Below, one piece after another: positions 28,815 through 37,464 of a DNA stretch of 64,000 bases. Origin of the DNA: Bradyrhizobium prioriisuperbiae. Its GTDB lineage: Bacteria; Pseudomonadota; Alphaproteobacteria; Rhizobiales; Xanthobacteraceae. The notes beneath the pieces are model-generated. The model was given only the letters and a program-made list of their open reading frames with translations, was not told the origin of the DNA and did not search any database. Numbering within the stretch: position 1 is the first letter of the stretch; each line of letters begins with the position of its first letter. The stretch is taken from positions 7,490,501 to 7,554,500 of the forward strand of contig NZ_CP135921.1 of NCBI RefSeq assembly GCF_032397745.1, read 5' to 3'. The translations under genes were made by a program, and so were the position numbers.

Positions 28815-31145
28815 TCAGAAATTGAACGTGGTCGACACCAGATAGGTTCGCGGCGCACCGAGTGTAATGACGCCACTGTAGGCGGACGCCCAATAGGCTT
28901 CATTCAGCAGGTTCTCGACCTTGGCGCGGACGACGATTGGCTTGCCGTTCCATGGCGAGTCGAAGGCGTATCGCGCTCCGATGTCCACCCGGGTCCATGA
29001 CGGCAGCTGAAGGGTGTTTATCTCGTTCGCGTACTGCTGGGCGGTGTAGATCACAGCACCCGTCAAGGTCAGGTCGCGGATGAACGGAACATCCCACTCG
29101 GCTCCCAGATTGACGTTCAACGTCGGCACGCCGATAGCCCACTTACCATCATTGAGGCCCCCTTGCGTCTTCGTCTGCCTGCCATCAATCCATGCCAAAC
29201 CGCCGAGCAGCCGGATTGACGGAATGATTTCACCAAAGACGTTGAGCTCGACGCCGCGGTTGCGCTGCTCACCGTCAAGCTGCTGCGTATTCGATGCAGC
29301 CAAGGTGATCACGTTTGGCTTGGTGATGTCGAACACACTCAAGGTTGTCGTGAAGCGGCCCAGATCGACCTTCACGCCAGCTTCGGCCTGCTTGGTCTGA
29401 TAGGGAGCAAAGATCGTCCCCACGTTGGCAAAGCCACTGCCAACGACAATGGCTGACTGAAGCCCTTCGATATAGTTCGCATAAAGCGAAATATTCTCGA
29501 CCGGCTTGATCAGAACGGCATAGGCCGGGCTCCAGACCGAGCTGTCGGCCTGCGGCCTGCTCCCCGTACTCAAATAGCTGGTAACCTCGGTTCCGGCCGT
29601 CTGGCGCCGAACACCGACGGTAACCTGAAGTCGCTTGTTGAACATCGACATCGTATCAGAAACGCCGATGCTCGATAGCGAGACATCCGTCGCCTGGTTT
29701 ACCTGCGGAATGGCTCCGTAAACTGGGCTTATGCTGCTGGGCGTAGAATAGAGATTCCAGGAGACGGCAGGCGCAGTTCGAACGACCTGAGTGTAGGTAC
29801 GATCGTTCTCCGAATAATTCACATTCAACGCGTGATTGATCGGACCGGTATCCACCGAGGCGCGCACACCAGCTTCACCGGCGAATGTCTCGAAGGTTTC
29901 GTGCCCCAGGAAAGGCGTTCCTCGCAAACCACCCAATTGGAACTGGGTGAGCGTGGCATTTCGATTGGTCAGGGTCGGCGAGACCATGCTGTAGTCGATT
30001 TTGCTGTCGTGATAGCCGAAAGCGCCATACACGGTCGCCCAGTCCGTCACGTCGACTTCGCCGCGTACAGTGGTGAACGTATCGGTCGGCCTGTAGTAGG
30101 CCCAGTCCGGCTCAAAATTGCTGCCTGCCTTGGGCGCCGGCGGAATCGCGAACACCGTCGTAGGCGAAATCGTCAGGAAGCGCATCGGCCGGGTCAGATT
30201 ATCGGATTGGTATCCGACGTCTGCGCTGACGCGAACCCGTTCGCCGCGATAATCGAGGCCCAGCACGGCATTGCCGAATTCGTCGGTCTGGTTCCAGGGA
30301 GTTTTGCCGTTGCTGTAGCCGCCGTTGAACCGAACACCCCACTCCTTGTTCTCGCCGTAACGCCTGGCAATGTCGGTCTGCAGGCCGAACTGGGATTTCG
30401 ACGCATAGGTCGCAGTCAGCTGGGTAATGTCGAAATCCGGGGCGTGCTTGGTGACGAGATTGACGCTACCGCCAACCGCACCGCCGCTGGCAACACCGGT
30501 GCCGCCCGCCGTCATTCCGTTCAGCAGCGCGCTCGGCCCCTTCAGCACCTCGACGCGGTCGACGAAGTTCGCTTGCGTGGAATAGTACGGCGCGATTCCG
30601 TAGAGGCCGTTCAATCCATAATCACCGCTGTCGTAGTAGAAACCGCGGATGAACAAGCCGTCGGCACCGCCACCGGCGGCCTGGATCACCCGCACCGAGG
30701 GATCGTTGATCAGCACGTCGCGAATCGTGCGCGCCTGCTGGTTCTGGATCAGTTGTGCGGTGTAATTGGTCTGGTTGAACGGTGTGTCCATCACACCGCG
30801 GTTGCCGAGCAGTCCGAGGCTGCCGCCCGTCGCAACCTGCCCGCCCGCATAGGGCGCCGGCGGCGCGCCGAGGGCCGCGGTCGAGGGTGACAGAAAACGA
30901 ACCGGTTCGACCTGATGCGGCGCCGGAGCCGCGGCACGGCGGCGCACGGGGCCGGCTGCCGTGGCGCGCGACCTTGTCGCGGCTCGCCGCACGGCGGGTT
31001 TCGGCGCATCCACCGTCACCGCGGGAAGATTGCCCGCGGTCTGCGCATGCGCGACACCGCCAACAAAATCAGGTGAAAGAACGAGATAGCTCGCCGCACC
31101 GAGCAAAACCGCGCGTCGAACTCTCCTGGAAACAAGGTCGTGCAT
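28815..31145 (-). CDS. TonB-dependent siderophore receptor
   Basis: This 776-residue outer-membrane protein has an N-terminal signal peptide ending near AHAQ (residue 35), a TonB-box-like segment LPAVTVDAP, then an unusual Ala/Arg/Pro-rich linker of about 50 residues. The plug domain follows (QNQQARTIRDVLINDPSVRV, LFIRGFYYD, VEVLKGPSALLNG, GGSVNLVTK), then a beta-barrel ending YLVSTTFNF with the usual terminal Phe. Class features (FxxRGF, Y-Y-D, long extracellular loops) match ferric siderophore receptors. There is no N-terminal STN signalling domain, so it should not signal through an anti-sigma factor. Its place directly upstream of the NRPS operon and beneath an ICE-like box makes it the likely importer of the cognate ferric siderophore. 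Confidence 0.94.
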   Translation of the reverse strand: MHDLVSRRVRRAVLLGAASYLVLSPDFVGGVAHAQTAGNLPAVTVDAPKPAVRRAATRSRATAAGPVRRRAAAPAPHQVEPVRFLSPSTAALGAPPAPYAGGQVATGGSLGLLGNRGVMDTPFNQTNYTAQLIQNQQARTIRDVLINDPSVRVIQAAGGGADGLFIRGFYYDSGDYGLNGLYGIAPYYSTQANFVDRVEVLKGPSALLNGMTAGGTGVASGGAVGGSVNLVTKHAPDFDITQLTATYASKSQFGLQTDIARRYGENKEWGVRFNGGYSNGKTPWNQTDEFGNAVLGLDYRGERVRVSADVGYQSDNLTRPMRFLTISPTTVFAIPPAPKAGSNFEPDWAYYRPTDTFTTVRGEVDVTDWATVYGAFGYHDSKIDYSMVSPTLTNRNATLTQFQLGGLRGTPFLGHETFETFAGEAGVRASVDTGPINHALNVNYSENDRTYTQVVRTAPAVSWNLYSTPSSISPVYGAIPQVNQATDVSLSSIGVSDTMSMFNKRLQVTVGVRRQTAGTEVTSYLSTGSRPQADSSVWSPAYAVLIKPVENISLYANYIEGLQSAIVVGSGFANVGTIFAPYQTKQAEAGVKVDLGRFTTTLSVFDITKPNVITLAASNTQQLDGEQRNRGVELNVFGEIIPSIRLLGGLAWIDGRQTKTQGGLNDGKWAIGVPTLNVNLGAEWDVPFIRDLTLTGAVIYTAQQYANEINTLQLPSWTRVDIGARYAFDSPWNGKPIVVRAKVENLLNEAYWASAYSGVITLGAPRTYLVSTTFNF

Positions 31146-31230
31146 TGATCGTAGAACCCCAAAATCGCCGCACTGCGCGGCTCCCCAGGGTCCCCTAGCA
31201 CGAACTTTTTTTATGCGTATCGCTGACGGT

Positions 31231-31247
31231 CTTAGAAGCCATCTAAG
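31231..31247. promoter_or_regulatory. ICE-like Irr-binding motif upstream of the receptor gene
   Basis: The sequence CTTAGAAGCCATCTAAG matches the rhizobial iron control element TTTAGAA-N3-TTCTAAA at 11 of 14 defined positions and keeps the dyad symmetry. It sits 86 bp upstream of the receptor start codon. In Bradyrhizobium and relatives, Irr binds such elements to control iron uptake genes. The consensus is from memory; the sequence itself is read directly. Confidence 0.6.
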
Positions 31248-31421
31248 ACACTATTTGGAACTGATCTAATGCTTCGCAGTAATGTTTTCCAAAGTTTGCT
31301 GAGCGAAGCAAGATGCCGATTTCTGCGCGAGATTCGCGAACGCGCGGACTTTGATCAAAGCGTGAGCGACCGAACGTCGCATCAGCAGATTGGAGTTATT
31401 CTATTCTCGGCTTACGATCTA

Positions 31422-31766
31422 TTAGAGATCGCCCCTCGGGGCGGGTTCGATTCGGCGAAGAATCGCGACCACCATCCCAAACCAGCCCGGCCTCGAGGCC
31501 AGTGTCAGGGCAACGGCAATCGCCGCCACGCTGATCAGACACGACCACAGCAAGACTCCGAAGCTCGCGCCGTCGTGGGACACCGACATCGCAAACGTGG
31601 CGGCCAATGCCAGCCACCCCATGATGCGAAGCCGCCGCGCGACATGTGGCGGACAGCGGCTGGTCTCGACCATCCGTGTCCAGTGCTTGGCCTGGCTCAG
31701 CGCGAGAGACATGAAGCCACAATAGACGATGGCCGAGAGGCCAGTGACGAACAGCAGGTCACGCAC
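31422..31766 (-). CDS. DUF3325-like small membrane protein
   Basis: The 114-residue product (V/M-RDLLFVTGLSAIVYCGFMSLALSQAKHW...) has about three hydrophobic segments and matches the layout of DUF3325 proteins, which follow PepSY-TM proteins in siderophore uptake loci. I choose the GTG at 31764-31766. It overlaps the PepSY gene's stop by 8 nt and has a strong GGGGAGGAG ribosome site; an upstream ATG at 31814 would overlap far more. It probably acts in the same inner-membrane complex as its two upstream neighbours. No catalytic motif is seen. Confidence 0.75.
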   Translation of the reverse strand: MRDLLFVTGLSAIVYCGFMSLALSQAKHWTRMVETSRCPPHVARRLRIMGWLALAATFAMSVSHDGASFGVLLWSCLISVAAIAVALTLASRPGWFGMVVAILRRIEPAPRGDL

Positions 31767-33324
31767 GCTGCTCCTCCCCTGCAGGCCGGACGTTCGCGGG
31801 TCGCACCACAACACCGCGCAGCTTCAAGGTCGCGACAATGGCGAAGGCGGCGCCGAGCAGCAGCAAAAGATCCATTCCCGCGACGGGCCACAAGTAACGA
31901 TGGCCGAGGGTCCGCAGCAGGGAATCGCCGGTGGTCACGGCGTTGAGCAGCACGGCCAGGATGGCGAGCCCGGCAATCGCCGCGCTCTGTTCGCGCCAGC
32001 CTTTGCGCCCCGACCGCAATCCGGCATGAATGAGGCTCGCGATCCAGACCGCATAGAATGTTTCGATCTCGACAGCCGACCGCCCGCCGAGCCCGAGCGG
32101 CAGCAGGCGATTGATCACGAAGAACGCGAGCGTCGCGACAATCAATCCGGTGACGCTGGCGGTTGCCAGCGTTTCGACCACTCGTACGCCGGACAGGCCC
32201 AGCACCGCATGACGCTGGCGGCGCGAATCAAGCCAGAACAGGAAGCCGGTGCCGATCAGCACGCAACCGGCAATGCCCAGCACAAAATAGAGCCAGCGCA
32301 GGGTCCAGTGGTGAAACTGGATGGCATGCAGGCCATAGAGGAAACGGAAGGTCGTCATCACCGGGGCGAGCTCGGCCTGCCGGAACAGCAGCGCGCCGGT
32401 GCCCGCGTCAAAGAACGCAGCCTTCGGCAGGCTCGTCACCTGCTCGATCGTCGAGGTGTTGATCTGGACGAACGCGGCCGCATCGCCGGGATAATACACC
32501 GTCACCGACGCGATCTGGTCCTGCGGCCAGAGCCGATGCACCTCAGCCGCCATGGTGTCGAACGAAGCAAGCGGTGGCCCCGGCTTGTTGCTCTTCGGAC
32601 GCGAAAACGCGCCATAGGTTTCCTGGGTGAAGACCCGCAGCTTGGTCGGACCGTAAGCCGCGATCCAGCCGCTCGGAAAGTACAGGTTGAAGAAGATCAC
32701 CAGCCCCGACAGCGTGATGACCAGATGAAACGGCAGACCGAGCACACCGGCCAAGTTGTGCAGATCAAGCACCGCGCGCCGGCGATTGCGCTGCGGCCGG
32801 AACGTGAAGAAGTCGACGAAGATCTTGCGATGAATGATGACGCCGGAAACGCAGAGCACCAGCATCGCCATCCCAGCCGCGCCGACCAGCCAGAAGCCGA
32901 TATTCAGCAGGTACAAATGCAGGTGGTAGTGGAAGGGATAGAGAAAGCCCGATCCCGCCAGCGTGCCCGGATCCGGCAATTGATTGCCGGTCGCCGGATC
33001 GTTGTAACGCAGCACAACGCCCGCGGTCCCGCGCCAGCCGGTGCGCACCACCGGCAGGCGGTCGTTGGGCATGAAGATGTTCCAGGTCGGGGCGCCTACT
33101 GCGGCCGCTTCAGCATAGGTCGCGCGCTGGGCATCCAGCGAGATCACAGCCGACGGCATCTCCAGCCTGGTGGTCGGAGCCATCCAGCGGTCGATCTCCT
33201 TATCGAACACCGACAAGGTCCCCATCCAGAACACAGCAAACAGCACGGAGCCGAGCACGACACCCGCCCAGGTGTGGAGCCAGTTCATCGACTGCCGAAA
33301 GGTTGGCTCCATCTCAGTGACCAT
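31759..33324 (-). CDS. PepSY-associated transmembrane protein, putative ferrisiderophore reductase
   Basis: This 521-residue inner-membrane protein opens with NWLHTWAGVVLGSVLFAVFW, the PepSY_TM first helix with its His. It has a large periplasmic part (about residues 50-185), central helices and several more helices at the C-terminus. It belongs to the family that includes FpvG, involved in periplasmic reduction of ferripyoverdine. It is followed by the DUF3325 gene with an 8-nt overlap and preceded by the DUF3649 gene. This three-gene order next to a siderophore receptor supports a role in iron release from the imported siderophore. The start could also be the Met four codons further on (MEPTFRQ). 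Confidence 0.88.
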   Translation of the reverse strand: MVTEMEPTFRQSMNWLHTWAGVVLGSVLFAVFWMGTLSVFDKEIDRWMAPTTRLEMPSAVISLDAQRATYAEAAAVGAPTWNIFMPNDRLPVVRTGWRGTAGVVLRYNDPATGNQLPDPGTLAGSGFLYPFHYHLHLYLLNIGFWLVGAAGMAMLVLCVSGVIIHRKIFVDFFTFRPQRNRRRAVLDLHNLAGVLGLPFHLVITLSGLVIFFNLYFPSGWIAAYGPTKLRVFTQETYGAFSRPKSNKPGPPLASFDTMAAEVHRLWPQDQIASVTVYYPGDAAAFVQINTSTIEQVTSLPKAAFFDAGTGALLFRQAELAPVMTTFRFLYGLHAIQFHHWTLRWLYFVLGIAGCVLIGTGFLFWLDSRRQRHAVLGLSGVRVVETLATASVTGLIVATLAFFVINRLLPLGLGGRSAVEIETFYAVWIASLIHAGLRSGRKGWREQSAAIAGLAILAVLLNAVTTGDSLLRTLGHRYLWPVAGMDLLLLLGAAFAIVATLKLRGVVVRPANVRPAGEEQRA

Positions 33325-33634
33325 ACGGGCCGATCAGGGCCGCCAACCCAAGACTGCCCGCACCCAACGCAGCAAAGAGCAGAAACAATCGCGGCAACCT
33401 CTGCATCGAAAACCCGCAGATCAACAGCGCGAGATAGAACAGGAAGCCGAGCATCGAGGCGAGGACGACCGCTTCGTTGCGCGCGATCCCCGCAGCCAGC
33501 GGCAGGCCGGCGGCGATCAGCGCAACAAGCCCGGACGCCACGGCATAGCCGCCGACAACAACAAGCACGATCCGCACCACAACAGACACGCCGATCTCCA
33601 CTGCTTCCCGCCGACGATAGGCAACCAACACCAT
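33314..33634 (-). CDS. DUF3649-like small membrane protein
   Basis: The product, read from an internal ATG at 33632-33634 (106 aa), is mostly hydrophobic with about three transmembrane helices and ends LAALIGPYGH. The family (DUF3649) is usually about 90-110 residues, so I reject a 45-codon upstream extension to 33769. Its stop overlaps the start of the PepSY gene by a few bases, indicating one transcript of three genes. Function is inferred only from context: a partner of the PepSY-TM protein in ferrisiderophore processing. Confidence 0.72.
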   Translation of the reverse strand: MVLVAYRRREAVEIGVSVVVRIVLVVVGGYAVASGLVALIAAGLPLAAGIARNEAVVLASMLGFLFYLALLICGFSMQRLPRLFLLFAALGAGSLGLAALIGPYGH

Positions 33635-33803
33635 GACAATAGAATTAAACCGGGCCTCAATACCAACCATCATGCCGGAAAAACAGCGGCAAATCCTGAA
33701 TGCAGCATTGCTCTGAACAAGCGATTGCTCCCGCGACTCTCCCCGTGGCGGCAGGCATCGGACAATCATGAGAATTGAACAGACAGCGGCTTAGCGCCCG
33801 CGG

Positions 33804-34844
33804 CTATCGCGCGATCCCGGAATCGAGAAAGCCCTCAAATAGATTGGCGAGCGGAGCTCCCTTGTATGATTTCATGAGTTCATCGGGATGAATGAACTCA
33901 TCGCTGAACCATGGAAAAGTACGGGCGTCGAACGCCTCCGCGGTCCAATCGATCAGCCGGCGCACCCGCGGAATTTGAGCCGCGTCCGGATGATACGCCA
34001 GCCATATGTCGTAGGGAAAAACGTGACCGATATTCACCGGCATTACGCGCGCGCCAATGGCCATCGCGTAGGTGGGCAACCAGCCAATGCCGGCACCCTT
34101 GGCAATTGCCCAATAGTGCGCGCTGCTGACGTTGTTGGTCATCGATACGAAACCGAGCTGCGGAACGCCCGGGAACACCTGATCATAACACTCGCCGGCC
34201 CGCGTCCGGTCGGCCATCTGAAGCACGATGCGATGTCTCAGCAGCTCTTCATGGGATGTCGGGCAACCGTAGGTGTCGACATACGAGCGCGATACAAACG
34301 GGAAAATATGCATCCGGCCAAGACGCACGCTCTTGAGATCCGGCGAAGTCGGCCGTTCAAGCTGGATCGCCACATCGGTTTCGACATCATCTGATATCAT
34401 CGCACAGTTGAGATCGATGAGAAGTTTCGGATAGGCCCGCTGAAATTCAACCAGTCGCGGAACGACCCAGAATGTGCCCAGCCCTTCGGTGACCGTCAGC
34501 CGGACCCTGCCCTCGATCGGCTTGCTGCGGTCGCTCGCTTTGGCAAAACTGAACGAAGCCGTTTCCATCTGCGCAGCGATCGTCAACAATGGCTGCCCCT
34601 CGGGCGTGACCGTTACTCCTGTCACTTGCCGCGTCAGGAGTTTGAGCCCGAGCGCGTGCTCCAGATCCATGATGCGCCGGCGCAGCAGATTGATCGAAAC
34701 ATTGGTTCGTTCCGCCGCAGCACGAAAACTGCCGCAGCGGGCAACCTCGAGGAACCAGCGAATACTCTCCCAGTCAGGAGATGTCCTGCGGGAGGACTCG
34801 CCGCGGTTTCCCGATGGAGCGCCCCGTTGCCGATTTGACTGCAT
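33804..34844 (-). CDS. LysR-family transcriptional regulator
   Basis: This 346-residue protein has an N-terminal winged helix-turn-helix (residues about 25-85: WFLEVARCGSFRAAAERTNVS, then INLLRRRIMDLEHALG and a wing TGVTVTPEG). A LysR substrate-binding-like domain follows (from about residue 110, RLTVTEGLGTFWVVPRL). The basic N-terminal tail (MQSNRQRGAPSGNRGESSRR) is longer than usual. The gene is transcribed toward the PepSY operon and no divergent partner gene is evident, so its target is unknown. A perfect inverted repeat at 34916-34930 may be its own operator. Confidence 0.9.
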   Translation of the reverse strand: MQSNRQRGAPSGNRGESSRRTSPDWESIRWFLEVARCGSFRAAAERTNVSINLLRRRIMDLEHALGLKLLTRQVTGVTVTPEGQPLLTIAAQMETASFSFAKASDRSKPIEGRVRLTVTEGLGTFWVVPRLVEFQRAYPKLLIDLNCAMISDDVETDVAIQLERPTSPDLKSVRLGRMHIFPFVSRSYVDTYGCPTSHEELLRHRIVLQMADRTRAGECYDQVFPGVPQLGFVSMTNNVSSAHYWAIAKGAGIGWLPTYAMAIGARVMPVNIGHVFPYDIWLAYHPDAAQIPRVRRLIDWTAEAFDARTFPWFSDEFIHPDELMKSYKGAPLANLFEGFLDSGIAR

Positions 34845-35444
34845 GCGTCTCCTCGCCTGCGGAATATCTTCGCAAACTAATCCTGCGAGAACAACGGCGA
34901 TGGTGGATCGTGACTAACGAGACGCTCGTTGGTATTTATGTGTGGGAACATCATCCCAAGGCAGGCTGCGGTATCGCGATTCCTGTTGATGCGCGGTCGC
35001 GAAAAGTTCTGTTGTCGATAATCGCACGTCGCGTGCCGATGGACTTGGCGCAGGAATAGCCGGCAGGATCACACATGCTGATCATCGAAAACCGCGAAAC
35101 TGCGTTGATATGAACGCGCACGCGGACTGGCGCTGAGAAATGAAACAACATCGAGACCAGTCGATCATTGACGATCTGGCCAGAGGACCATCGTGATCGT
35201 CCCAAGCCGATCCTGCCGCAAGGCTGCGGGCACATCAGCATCGAAAGGCCGGTAGGGCGCAGGAGATCAGCCGCCCGTAAAGATAAGGTCGCGAAGCAAA
35301 AAACGGCGGGTTGAATGCCAGCGATCCGCCGGAGCCTGTCGTTCGAATTCAATCAGAACGGAGTGAGCTCACCTGACAGCCAGACTCGGATCTGGGTCCA
35401 TCGATCCCAGGCAGCCAATTGATCCGGCTACCGGCGCCCGAGCG
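34845..35444. other. 600-bp intergenic stretch without a supported gene
   Basis: It lies between the LysR start and the stop of the XRE gene. Short open frames here lack ribosome sites and family resemblance. One plus-strand frame ending at 35059 begins inside the LysR gene and looks like chance. The only notable structure is the inverted repeat at 34916-34930. Confidence 0.5.
34916..34930. promoter_or_regulatory. Perfect inverted repeat upstream of the LysR gene
   Basis: AACGAG-ACG-CTCGTT is a perfect 6-bp dyad with a 3-nt spacer, centred about 79 bp upstream of the LysR start codon. LysR proteins often bind dyads at this distance from their own gene, but the classic T-N11-A core is not obvious. 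Function is inferred. Confidence 0.3.
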
Positions 35445-35837
35445 TTACTTGTCGGCCAGTTTTTCGCAGAGATCGACAACCAGATTCTGAACGCTGGCAT
35501 CCTTGATCCGCGCGAAATTCTTCAGCAGGGTGATCGCGCGCGTACTGGTGATGAACTCCTGCACGCCAATATCACTCGAGCGAGAGCCAGGTTTGGCGTA
35601 CCGATCCTCTCCATAGAACGAGCTGATGGGCATCTTGAGGGCGAGCGCGATCTCGCGAAGCCGCGACGCGCTGACGCGATTTTCGCCTCGCTCATATTTC
35701 TGCAGTTGTTGAAATGCCACGCCGAGGCGATCGGCCAGATCTTCTTGTGACATCGATCTCGAAAGCCGCTGAGCACGGATTCTCTTGCCGATTTCGAGGT
35801 CATAGGCGCCAGTCTTGCGATTCATCGGCTCAAGCAT
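35445..35837 (-). CDS. XRE-family (HTH_3) transcriptional regulator
   Basis: This 130-residue protein has a Cro/C1-type helix-turn-helix at about residues 16-72 (IGKRIRAQRLSRSMSQEDLADRLGV with FQQLQKYERGENRVSASRL) and a short acidic/helical C-terminal region ending LCEKLADK. This resembles the many small XRE regulators of Bradyrhizobiaceae. AAAGGA lies close upstream of the ATG at 35837; a second in-frame ATG four codons on is an alternative start. No neighbouring gene reveals its target. A 16-nt palindrome 162 bp upstream may matter. Confidence 0.87.
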   Translation of the reverse strand: MLEPMNRKTGAYDLEIGKRIRAQRLSRSMSQEDLADRLGVAFQQLQKYERGENRVSASRLREIALALKMPISSFYGEDRYAKPGSRSSDIGVQEFITSTRAITLLKNFARIKDASVQNLVVDLCEKLADK

Positions 35838-35998
35838 GTCCTTTGTACCTGTCTAATCCCGGATATGAGACGATATCCGGTGACGTTGCGAACGCTTCCC
35901 TCGCCGGTCGGCAGAGGAATCGTCTTAGACTTTAGACAGAGTATTGTTTGCCTCGGAAACACTCCAGAGGATGCGGGTGTTTTGCGCAAATTTATGGT

Positions 35999-36014
35999 GT
36001 TCCACTGGTGGAAC
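35999..36014. promoter_or_regulatory. 16-nt inverted repeat upstream of the XRE gene
   Basis: GTTCCAC-TG-GTGGAAC is a perfect 7-bp dyad with a 2-nt spacer, well suited to binding a dimeric regulator. It lies 162 bp upstream of the XRE start. Whether the XRE protein binds it is not shown by the sequence. Confidence 0.35.
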
Positions 36015-36255
36015 GCATGGCCTTTGCGGTGTCACGGCCTCGCGATAGCCAAGCAACCACCCCTGCCGATTACGCCGTGGACGCGCATCGCCATTGATGA
36101 TCAAGCTTGTTGGCAGACTTGCAAAACAGGCACAAATCCGCCTTGCCGCTTCATAAAGAATACCATTTGGGGCAATCGATTGGCAACATAATTGCGCGGT
36201 TGCGCCCCTTGTCCGGCGCATTCAAAACTTGATCGTTTCATTTTACGCGAGGCGG

Positions 36256-36282
36256 CATGTCCCTGCCCGGCGCCGGGACATG
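36256..36282 (-). terminator. Hairpin downstream of the carbonic anhydrase gene
   Basis: CATGTCCC and GGGACATG form a perfect 8-bp stem. The interior contains the alternative palindrome CCCGGCGCCGGG. It lies about 30 nt after the carbonic anhydrase stop on the minus strand. There is no T run, so it may be a processing or rho-linked structure and not an intrinsic terminator. Confidence 0.35.
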
Positions 36283-36312
36283 GCCCGGCCTCGGCACAAG
36301 CGACAATGGGTA

Positions 36313-37068
36313 TCACGAGATCATTGCAACCCTGCCGGTGGCAAGTTCATAAATCCCCCCGGCCACCAGCACCTTTTTCTCCGCCACGGCCTTGCTCAAA
36401 ATCGGTGTCGCGGTCCTGAGCGCCTCCATGGTCCGGATCACATTGCGACGGGTCGCATTGTCGAGCAGGTTTCCGGGCTGATTGAGTACGTCTTTCACCG
36501 ACGGGCTGAGAGCCTCGACAAGGGACGGCAGGTGGCCGGGCAAGGTCGTATTGTCCTGGATCGATTTGATCGTCGCGTCGACCGCGCCGCAGGCCTGGTG
36601 ACCGAGCACGAGGATCATCGGCAGCGCCAGCACGTGCACGGCATATTCGAAGCTGGCAATGCTTTCGGCGTTGGCGAAATTCCCGGCGACGCGGCAGACA
36701 AAGAGATCGCCGCGCCCGGTATCGAAACAGTATTCCGGCGCAATGCGCGAATCCGCGCAAGAGAGAATGCCGGCGAAAGGGTTCTGCCCGAGGGTCAGCG
36801 GCTCGCGTTCATGCTTGAAGTCGTGGCGCCTGGACACGCCCTGGACATAACGTTCATTCCCCTTCATCAGCCGCGACAATGCGGCATCGGGCGATAGTAC
36901 GTTGTCCGGTTTGGGCGGCGGCTTGTCCTTCGCAAAACCGGGACCACTCCACGCCAGCCCCGCCGTCACCCCCGCGGCGACCGCCAAAAAACGGCGCCGG
37001 GCAAAACGCAGACGGCGCGTGGCGGAGTTCGTGTCATGGGCCGCGTCCACATCGCATTGCAGGCACAT
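36313..37068 (-). CDS. Beta-carbonic anhydrase with Tat signal peptide
   Basis: The 251-residue product contains the beta-class zinc site: Cys104-Ala-Asp106-Ser-Arg108 and His157-Gln-Ala-Cys160-Gly. It should hydrate CO2 to bicarbonate. The N-terminus carries a twin-arginine motif (RRRFLAVAAGV, about residue 24) with a hydrophobic stretch and a cleavage region ending GPGFA near 46, implying periplasmic export in folded form. I start at ATG 37066-37068 behind GAGGGGTGAGC; an earlier ATG at 37107 lacks such a site. Cys2 and Cys5 precede the Tat motif, a mild oddity. The gene appears monocistronic. Confidence 0.93.
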   Translation of the reverse strand: MCLQCDVDAAHDTNSATRRLRFARRRFLAVAAGVTAGLAWSGPGFAKDKPPPKPDNVLSPDAALSRLMKGNERYVQGVSRRHDFKHEREPLTLGQNPFAGILSCADSRIAPEYCFDTGRGDLFVCRVAGNFANAESIASFEYAVHVLALPMILVLGHQACGAVDATIKSIQDNTTLPGHLPSLVEALSPSVKDVLNQPGNLLDNATRRNVIRTMEALRTATPILSKAVAEKKVLVAGGIYELATGRVAMIS

Positions 37069-37464
37069 GCTCACCCCTCGTGAATGAATAAAACAAGATG
37101 AAACCACCGGCGCACAAAGCTAACGGCCCGGCCAAAGCTTATTTACGATAATCATCGCATGGGACGCTCGCGTCCGTAGAAGCCCGCGTCAGCGGTTTCC
37201 AATTCTCGTGCGTGTCATGACACCGCTGTGGATCGCCTGAAGCGAGGCGACAGCATTGTGCAAATGCGAAGATGCACAACAAAAGGTTATCGCGCATCAC
37301 TATAACCTCACGTCCCTCCGCCTCTACATTGGCAAAAGTCCATGACTGCACCGACCTCGATGGCGGCCAACCCTAAACCTGACGCTACATCGTCGACGTG
37401 ACCGAGACCGGCAAACCGGACGATGTCATCGGTTGTCGCCGACCCGCGCCCCCTAGGCATTCGT
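37069..37464. other. 396-bp intergenic stretch, nothing identified
   Basis: Between the carbonic anhydrase start and the membrane-protein stop. It should contain the carbonic anhydrase promoter. No gene, RNA or strong repeat was recognised. Confidence 0.45.

Larger units (their letters stand above)
35838..36312. other. 475-bp intergenic stretch between XRE and carbonic anhydrase genes
   Basis: I see no gene with convincing start, ribosome site or family resemblance on either strand, although long frames exist by chance. It contains a perfect palindrome (35999-36014) and a hairpin near the carbonic anhydrase end (36256-36282). Confidence 0.5.

Noticed and set aside
34781..35059. Plus-strand frame of 92 codons beside the LysR gene.
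   Set aside because: It starts inside the LysR coding region, has no good ribosome site and no recognisable family.
35865..36191. Plus-strand frame of about 108 codons in the XRE-carbonic anhydrase gap.
   Set aside because: Composition and lack of a ribosome site suggest chance; no domain was recognised.
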